In this document: positions 1 through 5,483 of the stretch, piece after piece
Position numbering within the stretch: position 1 is the stretch's first letter
Layout of the letters: each line of letters opens with the position of its first letter
From: Actinomycetes bacterium
GTDB lineage: Bacteria; Actinomycetota; Acidimicrobiia; Acidimicrobiales; RAAP-2
Length of the DNA stretch: 7,572 nucleotides
Reading direction: 5' to 3'
NCBI GenBank assembly: GCA_021806055.1
Contig: JAJZYE010000040.1
Location: 1-7,572 of the forward strand
Made by a program: the position numbers and the translations under genes
Notes under the pieces: generated by a model
The model's input: the letters and a program-made list of their open reading frames with translations, nothing else
The model's database searches: none
Told to the model about the DNA's origin: nothing

Positions 1-148
1 GCGTATCGACCTCCTGCTCGTGGACGGCGCGCTGGCGGAGCTGGCTCGCTCCGTCGACGTGGACCGCGACGCGCGCAAGGGCGAGAAGCCCTCGGATCAC
101 GCTCCGCTCGTGGCGCAGTTCGCGCTCGACCGTGCCGAGCTCAGCTGA
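1..148 (+). CDS. xth: Exodeoxyribonuclease III (AP endonuclease), C-terminal part only
   Basis: The reading frame is open from base 2 and stops at TGA 146-148; the start lies outside the window. About 48 residues remain. They begin RIDLLLVDG and contain DRDARKGEKPSDHAP, the signature end of exonuclease III-family enzymes. In that family the Asp-His of the SDHAP motif belongs to the active site, and RIDLLL is the conserved strand before it. Family members cleave the DNA backbone at abasic sites and remove nucleotides from 3' ends during base excision repair in the cytoplasm. The last 8 bases overlap the end of the gene on the opposite strand, so the two are convergent with no room for a terminator between them. 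The family call is solid; paralogues of Xth cannot be told apart from this fragment. Confidence 0.88.
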   Translation, partial: RIDLLLVDGALAELARSVDVDRDARKGEKPSDHAPLVAQFALDRAELS

Positions 149-1697
149 GTCCCGCGGGTAGGCGGGCCTCGATGAAGGAGGGGCCGGGCGTCGCGTAGGA
201 CCGGCGTAGCGCTACGACCAGCTCGTCGGCCGACCTGGCGAGGGTTGCCGGCACACCCATTCCCCTCGCGAGGGCGCACAAGTCCAGCGGCGGGTCGTCG
301 AGTTCCAGCAGGCGCTGGCTGGCCGCGCCGGCGCTGCCCGCCCCCACGCGCTGGCGCTCGAGGGTGAGAATCGCGTAACTGCGGTTGGAGAGCGCCACGA
401 CGGTGACGTCGAGGTTCTCGCGCGCCATCGTCCACAGTGCCTGGGGCGTGTAGAGCAGCGAGCCGTCGGCCTCCAGGGCGAGGACGCGCTGACCGCTGCC
501 CAGCGCCGCGCCGACGGCGACGGGCAGGCCGAAGCCGATCGCGCCGCCCGTGAGGGTGACAAGACGATGGTGGGGGGACCCCGCCGTGGCGCCGTAGAGG
601 TGGACGCCCCCGGTGTTGGATTCGTCGGCGATGATGACGTCCTCGGGGAGCGTGGCCGCCACGGCGCGCGCCAGGCTGGCGGTGGTCAGGGCGCCCGTGG
701 GCGCCGTGGGCGTCTCGATGTCCGGTGGTGTCGCGCGCGTCGCGCCGAGCGCGTCGACGAGCGCGCCCAGGGCTCGGGCGCTGTCCACGCCCTCGGGCGC
801 GAGGGGTACGACGTCGCACCCGTCGGGTGCGAGTCGGCTGGGCACCTGGGGGTACGCGAAGAAGCCCACTGGCTCGCGCGCGCCGATCAGGACCAGGGTG
901 TCGAGGTCGCGCAGCTGGTCGAGGGCGAACTCGCTGAGGTAGATGAGACGCTCGGGGTGCACGACGCCGCGGCCCCGGTCCATCACGGCGGGGAAGGTCT
1001 CCACGATGAGCCGCGACTGGGTGGACCGCGCGATGGCGTCCGCGAGGCTGAGCCGGTCGGCGTCGAGGGCGTCGCCACCGAGCAGGATGGCGCCGCGACC
1101 TCGCGACAGGCCCGTGACCGCCCGGCGGATCATCTCGTCGTCGGGTTCGGCGAGCCGTGCGCGCGGGGCCCGGGGGACGCGCGACGCCTCGACCGGTACC
1201 TCGCCCCAGGAGGCGTCGGCGGCGACCACGAGCGTGGCGACCCGCCCGGGCGGGCCGTAGGCCGCGGCGACGGCGTCCGCGGTGTCGCGCGCCACGTCGC
1301 GCGCCACGTCGCAGTGGCGCGACCACCCCTCGAGCGCCGACGCCACCGCGCCGATGTCACTCTGCAGGGGCGCGTCGAGGGGCGCGTGGTAGGTCGCGTG
1401 ATCGCCGACGACCACCACCACGGGTGAGTGGGCGCGGCGGGCGTTGTGAAGGTTCGCCCAGCCGTTGGCGAGGCCTGGCCCCAGGTGCACCAGGGCGGCC
1501 GCCGGGGAGCCCGTGACCCGCGCGTACCCGTCGGCGGCACCGGTGGCCACGCCCTCGAAGAGGCACAGCACGCCGCGTACGGCGGGGACGTCGTCCAGGG
1601 CGGCCACGAAGTGCATCTCCGACGTGCCGGGGTTGGCGAAGCAGGTGGTGATCCCGTTGGCGCTCAACGTGTCGAGCAGGGCTCGGGCCCCGTTCAC
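141..1697 (-). CDS. ThDP-dependent enzyme, benzoylformate decarboxylase / acetolactate synthase large subunit-like
   Basis: The product has 518 residues, close to the 520-560 usual for this family. Order of parts: N-terminal Pyr domain with NPGTSE (22-27) and the cofactor-activating Glu48 in LCLFEGVATGAADGYAR; a middle domain around 190-315; and a C-terminal PP domain. The Mg/ThDP motif is ADGS (410-413) with Asn438 and Ser440 in SNRSYAIL. His71 in VHLGPG lies where benzoylformate decarboxylase has its active-site His70, and NPGTSE resembles the NPGSNE of that enzyme. By family such proteins decarboxylate 2-oxoacids or join the resulting carbanion to an aldehyde or ketoacid. The anabolic acetolactate synthase role is less likely because no ilvN-type small subunit is adjacent. 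The start is GTG at 1697-1695, inside the 4-base overlap (GTGA) with the stop of the upstream oxidase gene, which implies translational coupling. The pairing suggests it consumes the 2-oxoacid made by that oxidase; the substrate is unknown. The family call is sure, the reaction is not. Confidence 0.9.
   Translation of the reverse strand: MNGARALLDTLSANGITTCFANPGTSEMHFVAALDDVPAVRGVLCLFEGVATGAADGYARVTGSPAAALVHLGPGLANGWANLHNARRAHSPVVVVVGDHATYHAPLDAPLQSDIGAVASALEGWSRHCDVARDVARDTADAVAAAYGPPGRVATLVVAADASWGEVPVEASRVPRAPRARLAEPDDEMIRRAVTGLSRGRGAILLGGDALDADRLSLADAIARSTQSRLIVETFPAVMDRGRGVVHPERLIYLSEFALDQLRDLDTLVLIGAREPVGFFAYPQVPSRLAPDGCDVVPLAPEGVDSARALGALVDALGATRATPPDIETPTAPTGALTTASLARAVAATLPEDVIIADESNTGGVHLYGATAGSPHHRLVTLTGGAIGFGLPVAVGAALGSGQRVLALEADGSLLYTPQALWTMARENLDVTVVALSNRSYAILTLERQRVGAGSAGAASQRLLELDDPPLDLCALARGMGVPATLARSADELVVALRRSYATPGPSFIEARLPAGLS
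1284..1312. repeat. 12-bp tandem duplication inside the ThDP enzyme gene
   Basis: The unit GCGCGCCACGTC occurs twice in a row at 1287-1298 and 1299-1310, and period-12 matching extends over 1284-1312. On the coding (-) strand it gives the repeated peptide VARDVARD, at residues 131-138. It preserves the frame and sits before the middle domain, so it is probably a harmless replication-slippage duplication. Confidence 0.8.
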
Positions 1698-3088
1698 GGT
1701 GCCGGGCGATTGTCGAGCAGGCGGTAGGGGTTGAGGAGGGCGGCGGGGTCGAAGACGGCCTTGATCCGTCGCTGGAGGTCGATCAGGGCGGGGTCGCTCA
1801 ACGCGAGGAACGGCGCCTGCTTGTCACGTCCGATACCGTGCTCGCCCGAGATGGCGCCGCCCAGGGTCAGTCCGTAGGCGAAGAGGTCGTGCAGCAGGGC
1901 GTCGCGGCGCTCGTCGTCATCGAGGAAGACGGAGAGGTGCACGTTCCCGTCGCCGACGTGGCCGCACCCGGTGACGATGGCGCCGTGCTCGTGAGCCAGC
2001 CGTGTGGCGGCGCTCAGCAAGTCGACGACCTTCGATCGCGGTACCACGACGTCGACGATGTCGTCGGCGCCGGCCGCCTTGGCCGCCCAGAACATCCTCT
2101 CGCGCGCCTCGATGAGCCGCTGTGCGACCCCGCCAGCCAGCACGTAGGTGTCCAGCGCCCCGGCGTCCTCCAGCATCTGGGCCAGGTCCTCGAGGTCGCG
2201 CTCTAGTTGGGCGCCCGTGCGCGTCTCGAGCACGACGACCAGGTAGGCGGTGGTGGCGCCGGCCACGTCGGGGCTGACCCCGAGCTCGAGGGACGCGGCG
2301 TCGGTCATGGCCCGCATGGTGACGAGGTCGATGTACTCCGTCATCGACGGCTCGAGACCCGAGGTGACGATCGAGGGCACGACCCGGGTTATCTCCTCGA
2401 GGGTGGCGAAGGGCACGAGAACCGTGGCGCTGTGGGCGAAGGCGGGTGAGAGGCGCAGCGTGACCTCGGTCACCAGGGCGAGAGTCCCCTCACTGCCGAT
2501 CAGCAACTGCGTGAGGTCGTAGCCCGACGAGAGCTTGACGACCGGTCCGCCGGTGCGCACGACCGTGCCGTCGATGAGCACGACCTCCAGTCCGATCACG
2601 TGGTGGCGGGTGACGCCGTGGCGCACGGCTCGCATGCCCCCGGCGTTGGTGTTGACGTTGCCCCCGAGCGATCCGGACAGCTCGCCGGGGTGCACGGGGT
2701 AGCGCAGCGCGTGCGGGCGCAGGATGTCGTTGAGCTCACGCAGCGTGATGCCGGGCTGCACGACGGCGACGTGGTCGTCGAGATCCAGCCGCAGCAGCTG
2801 GTTCATCCGCGAGAAGCTCACCACGACGCCCCCCCGCACCGGGCTGGCGCCACCGGAGAGGCCGGTGCCCGAGCCTCGCGCGGTCAGCGGCACCGCGTGG
2901 GCGCTCGCCCAGTGGCACAGCGCGGACACCTCCGCGGTCGAGCCGGGGCGCACGACGGCCCGCGGTGTCGTCGTTGGTGGATGCAACGACTCGTCGTGCA
3001 GGTCATCGGGGTTCAGGTCGGGGGCGAGCGCGACCGCCGACGGCCCCACGATCTCGCGCAGCGCGGCGCCTAACTCGTCGTCGTCCAT
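1694..3088 (-). CDS. FAD-linked 2-hydroxyacid oxidase/dehydrogenase, GlcD / D-lactate dehydrogenase type
   Basis: The product has 464 residues, a usual length for GlcD-like flavoproteins. It is a two-domain enzyme of the vanillyl-alcohol-oxidase/PCMH FAD-binding fold. FAD-binding segments are RGSGTGLSGGA (71-81), SGSLGGNVNTNAGG (138-151) and GYDLTQLLIGSEGTL (189-203). The C-terminal cap carries GHVGDGNVH (376-384) and GEHGIG (415-420), whose His residues line the active site or bind a metal in relatives. It ends with the usual FDPAALLNP. The family oxidises 2-hydroxyacids such as glycolate, D-lactate or D-2-hydroxyglutarate to 2-oxoacids and passes electrons to quinone or another carrier. No iron-sulfur partner (GlcF) or GlcE subunit is encoded next to it, so it resembles stand-alone members. 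The start is ATG 3088-3086, 12 bases after the helicase stop, with no Shine-Dalgarno sequence. Its stop overlaps the start of the ThDP enzyme by 4 bases. Exact substrate and stereochemistry cannot be read from the sequence. Confidence 0.92.
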   Translation of the reverse strand: MDDDELGAALREIVGPSAVALAPDLNPDDLHDESLHPPTTTPRAVVRPGSTAEVSALCHWASAHAVPLTARGSGTGLSGGASPVRGGVVVSFSRMNQLLRLDLDDHVAVVQPGITLRELNDILRPHALRYPVHPGELSGSLGGNVNTNAGGMRAVRHGVTRHHVIGLEVVLIDGTVVRTGGPVVKLSSGYDLTQLLIGSEGTLALVTEVTLRLSPAFAHSATVLVPFATLEEITRVVPSIVTSGLEPSMTEYIDLVTMRAMTDAASLELGVSPDVAGATTAYLVVVLETRTGAQLERDLEDLAQMLEDAGALDTYVLAGGVAQRLIEARERMFWAAKAAGADDIVDVVVPRSKVVDLLSAATRLAHEHGAIVTGCGHVGDGNVHLSVFLDDDERRDALLHDLFAYGLTLGGAISGEHGIGRDKQAPFLALSDPALIDLQRRIKAVFDPAALLNPYRLLDNRPAP

Positions 3089-3091
3089 CGA

Positions 3092-3103
3092 CAGGTCACG
3101 CTA
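3092..3103 (-). promoter_or_regulatory. Possible internal -10 element overlapping the helicase stop codon
   Basis: On the - strand the helicase stop TAG (3103-3101) continues as TAGCGT (3103-3098), the same hexamer as that before the helicase gene itself. Counting six spacer bases (3097-3092) puts a transcript start near 3091, only 3 bases before the ATG of the oxidase. This could give the metabolic pair its own near-leaderless transcript. The hexamer is short and could be chance. Confidence 0.25.
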
Positions 3104-4672
3104 CTGCGTCTCGCCACCCAGTTCCTGGCGAATCGCGGCGAGTCGCGCGCGGCGGGCTTCACCGGTCAGCGGCGCGTTGCGCTGGTTGAGCCGCGCGATC
3201 ACCTCGTTGATCGGAGCGAGGAATCGCGACGGTAGCCGGTCGGGGTACCGCGGGTCGTGGCGCGCGCGGCTCCAGGTGATCAGCAACGACTCTTCCGCGC
3301 GGCTGAGTGCGACGTAGGCGAGGCGTTGCTCCTCGGCGATCTGCTCGGGGGTCGTGGCGTTGTAGTGCGGCAGGAGCCCCTCGGCCCACCCCACCGTGGC
3401 CACGTGGCGGAACTCGAGCCCCTTGGCGCGATGGATCGTGGACAGCGCGACCACGTCGCGGCCCTCGTCGTCGACGCGCCGCGGTGTCTCGCTCAGCAGG
3501 TCCGAGGCCGGGGAGTGCTCGGGGCCGCGTCGCTCGTAGGGAACGCCGGCGGCGTCGAGGTAGCCGGCGAGGGCCTCGAGCTGGGCGTTGGTGCGCGCCA
3601 GCACGGCCATGCTGCGCCAGGGTTGACCGGGGCGGTGGCGCGCGACCAGCCAGGTGACGACGTGGCGCGCCTCGTCGGCGTCGGTGTCGTAGCCGCGTAC
3701 CAGGGGCACCTCGCCCTCATCGGTGGCGGGCGTGAGACCGGCGGCGCCCTCCTCGAGCAGCGTGTCGGCCACCGCGATGATCGCGGCGGTCGAGCGGTGG
3801 TTGCGGGTCAGGTCGAGAACGACCGTGTCCGGCCAGGTTCGCACGAGTTCCTCGAGCAGGCGCGGCGTCGCGCCGTTGAATCCGTAAATCGACTGGTTGG
3901 GGTCGCCGACGCTGAACAGGTCGGGGTCGTCACCGGCCATCGTGCGCAGCAGGGAGAACTGGAGGGGGTTCATGTCCTGGGCCTCGTCGACGAACAGGGC
4001 ACGCGTGCGGTGACGAAACGATGCGAGGACGGCGGGGTCCTCGCGCAGCACGGTGATCGCCTCGGCGAGGAGCAGGTCGAAGTCCAGCACGCCGCGGCTG
4101 CGTAGCAGGCCCACGTAGCGATCCAGCACATCGGCGAAGAGCGCCGGGGCGAGGGGTGCGTCGCGTCGCGATCGTCGGGCGACTTTGGCGTACTGGGCTC
4201 CGTTGAGGCCCTGGCTGAGGGCCCAGCCGATCTCCAACTCCAGACGCGGTATCTGCCAATCCTCGACGTGGGCGTCGCCGCCCTCGCGTAGCTGGTCGAC
4301 GAGGGCGGCGACGAGTTTTCGTCGCGAGGTCTCCAGCACCACGGGGCTGAGGTCATTGTCACGACGGAACTCGTTGACGAGAGTGAGCGCCGCACGGTGG
4401 AACGTACCCGCGCGCACGTCGCGGATGGACGCACGAAAGAGGCGTCGGCGCAGCTCGTCGCCCGCCTTGCGGGTGAAGGTCATGACCAGGACCTGGTCGG
4501 GATCGAGCTCGCCCGCGGCGATGCGCCGCTGCAGGCGCAGGGTCAGCACGTGGGTCTTGCCCGAGCCGGCGGTCGCGCGAATGAGGAGCCGGCGGTCCGG
4601 CGACATAACCGCCTCGCGCTGCTCGGGGGTGAGCCCGACCAGGAGGTCACGGGGGAAGGCGTCGGCGTCCAC
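3101..4672 (-). CDS. Short UvrD/Rep-family (SF1A) DNA helicase, apparently lacking the 2B subdomain
   Basis: The product has 523 residues; UvrD, Rep and PcrA have about 650-740. All core helicase motifs are present: Q-motif LTPEQREAV (14-22), Walker A AGSGKT (35-40), motif Ia VLVMTFTRKA (61-70), motif Ib AGTFHR (88-93), Walker B DEAQD (229-233), motif III GDPNQSIYGFNGA (256-268), motif IV LTRNHRS (288-294), motif V STIHRAKGLEF (411-421) and motif VI YVALSRAEESLLIT (453-466). It should therefore be an active ATP-dependent 3'-5' translocase on single-stranded DNA. Between VPYERRG (ending near 383) and DVVALSTIHRAKG (starting at 406) only about 20 residues occur, whereas UvrD/PcrA carry about 170 there, the 2B subdomain. 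The start is GTG 4672-4670, chosen because a TAGCGT -10 lies exactly six bases upstream and the Q-motif follows. It is the first gene of a leftward three-gene unit. It differs from actinobacterial UvrD1/PcrA, and I see no HRDC domain as in UvrD2. The in vivo role, perhaps repair or recombination, is inferred. Confidence 0.93.
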   Translation of the reverse strand: MDADAFPRDLLVGLTPEQREAVMSPDRRLLIRATAGSGKTHVLTLRLQRRIAAGELDPDQVLVMTFTRKAGDELRRRLFRASIRDVRAGTFHRAALTLVNEFRRDNDLSPVVLETSRRKLVAALVDQLREGGDAHVEDWQIPRLELEIGWALSQGLNGAQYAKVARRSRRDAPLAPALFADVLDRYVGLLRSRGVLDFDLLLAEAITVLREDPAVLASFRHRTRALFVDEAQDMNPLQFSLLRTMAGDDPDLFSVGDPNQSIYGFNGATPRLLEELVRTWPDTVVLDLTRNHRSTAAIIAVADTLLEEGAAGLTPATDEGEVPLVRGYDTDADEARHVVTWLVARHRPGQPWRSMAVLARTNAQLEALAGYLDAAGVPYERRGPEHSPASDLLSETPRRVDDEGRDVVALSTIHRAKGLEFRHVATVGWAEGLLPHYNATTPEQIAEEQRLAYVALSRAEESLLITWSRARHDPRYPDRLPSRFLAPINEVIARLNQRNAPLTGEARRARLAAIRQELGGETQ

Positions 4673-4684
4673 GCCCCGACGCTA
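4673..4684 (-). promoter_or_regulatory. -10 element and start spacer of a leaderless promoter for the leftward operon
   Basis: On the - strand TAGCGT (4684-4679) is followed by CGGGGC and then directly by the GTG start of the helicase at 4672. The actinobacterial -10 pattern TANNNT with about six bases to the transcript start places +1 at the first base of the GTG. No Shine-Dalgarno sequence is present, which agrees with leaderless translation. A clear -35 box is not visible. Confidence 0.5.
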
Positions 4685-4700
4685 TCGGCCGGCCGTGACG

Positions 4701-4718
4701 CGGCGTCCCTCGACGCCG
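4701..4718. repeat. Hyphenated palindrome in the divergent promoter region
   Basis: CGGCGTC (4701-4707) and GACGCCG (4712-4718) are exact inverted copies separated by CCTC. The element lies between the two outward-facing -10 hexamers, where the -35 regions of both promoters would be. It could be an operator for a dimeric regulator or supply -35-like half sites to each promoter. In such G+C-rich DNA a 7-bp palindrome may also be chance. Confidence 0.4.
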
Positions 4719-4724
4719 GATCGG

Positions 4725-4736
4725 TAACGTGGGATG
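4725..4736 (+). promoter_or_regulatory. -10 element and start spacer of a leaderless promoter for the rightward operon
   Basis: TAACGT (4725-4730) is followed by six bases (GGGATG) and a GTG at 4737-4739. The spacing mirrors the one on the opposite strand. If +1 is at 4737, the hydrolase would start at that GTG rather than the ATG at 4734, one codon shorter. No Shine-Dalgarno sequence precedes either codon. Confidence 0.5.
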
Positions 4737-5483
4737 GTGCTGCGGACCTACGGCGACGTGACGATGTTCGCGCGCTCCTACGGCGACGGCCCGCCCCGCG
4801 TGGTGTGGCTGCACGGTTGGGCGCGGCGCGGTGAGGACTTCGCCGCGTGCGCCCGGGCCGCCGCGGACGTGGGCATCGCGTCGCTGGTGGTGGACCTGCC
4901 CGGTTTCGGGTCGTCGCCACCCCCCGCGCGATCGGGTGGTGCCCGGTACTACGCCGAGCTCGTGGCGCCGGTCCTGGAGCAGTGCGCCGACCACCCCGTC
5001 ATCGTCGGTCACTCCTTCGGCGGGCGGGTGGCCACGGTGCTGGCAGCCACCGAGCCGGATCGCGTGGGGGCTCTGGTCCTGAGTGGCGTGCCGCTCCTGC
5101 GCGAGGGGCACGCCGCGGCGGCGCCGCGGGCCTATCGGGCCGTACGGTGGCTGCACCGGCGGGGGGTGGTGAGCGACGCCCGCCTGGAGGCCGCGCGACA
5201 GAAGTACGGCTCGACGGACTACCGTCGCGCCACTGGGGTGATGCGCGACGTGCTGGTCGCGTCGGTCAACGAGGACTACCGCGACGAGCTCGCCCGCTTG
5301 CGCCTTCCGGTGGCGCTGGTGTGGGGTGAGCGTGACGAGGTGGTTGATCCGTCGGTGGCGCGACGGGCCGCCGACGTGATCGGTCCGTCGGCCCGCGTGA
5401 CGATCGTGGCGGGCGTGGGTCATCTCGTACCAACCGCGGCACCCGAGGAGCTGGTGCGGGCGCTGGTCACGGTGTTGACGTGA
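4734..5483 (+). CDS. Alpha/beta-fold hydrolase
   Basis: The product has 249 residues, typical for single-domain alpha/beta hydrolases. The oxyanion-hole motif is LHGWARRGEDF (26-36) and the following strand DLPGFGSS is at 54-61. The nucleophile elbow is GHSFGG with Ser94. The acidic residue is probably Asp201 in WGERDEVVD, and the catalytic His230 is in GVGHLVP. The triad is complete, with a short lid around 120-175. No signal peptide is seen, so it is cytoplasmic. Relatives include carboxylesterases and enzymes such as BioH and MenH, but nothing here selects a substrate. The start may be ATG 4734 or GTG 4737; the promoter spacing favours the latter. Its stop overlaps the GTG start of the Mur ligase gene by 4 bases, so the two are probably co-translated, which suggests a role near cell-envelope building. 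That link is inference. Confidence 0.9.
   Translation: MVLRTYGDVTMFARSYGDGPPRVVWLHGWARRGEDFAACARAAADVGIASLVVDLPGFGSSPPPARSGGARYYAELVAPVLEQCADHPVIVGHSFGGRVATVLAATEPDRVGALVLSGVPLLREGHAAAAPRAYRAVRWLHRRGVVSDARLEAARQKYGSTDYRRATGVMRDVLVASVNEDYRDELARLRLPVALVWGERDEVVDPSVARRAADVIGPSARVTIVAGVGHLVPTAAPEELVRALVTVLT

Noticed and set aside
410..413. ADGS instead of GDGS in the ThDP motif as a sign of an inactive enzyme (these are residue numbers of the ThDP enzyme)
   Set aside because: The metal-binding Asp, Asn438 and Ser440 are all present, and ADGS is, as I recall, common in this acetolactate synthase-like subfamily.
97..1326. Long Arg/Pro/Gly-rich open frame on the - strand, with a similar frame on the + strand at 567-1427
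   Set aside because: Both lie over the ThDP enzyme gene. Their composition is the shadow expected from high third-position G+C, and no motif is recognisable.
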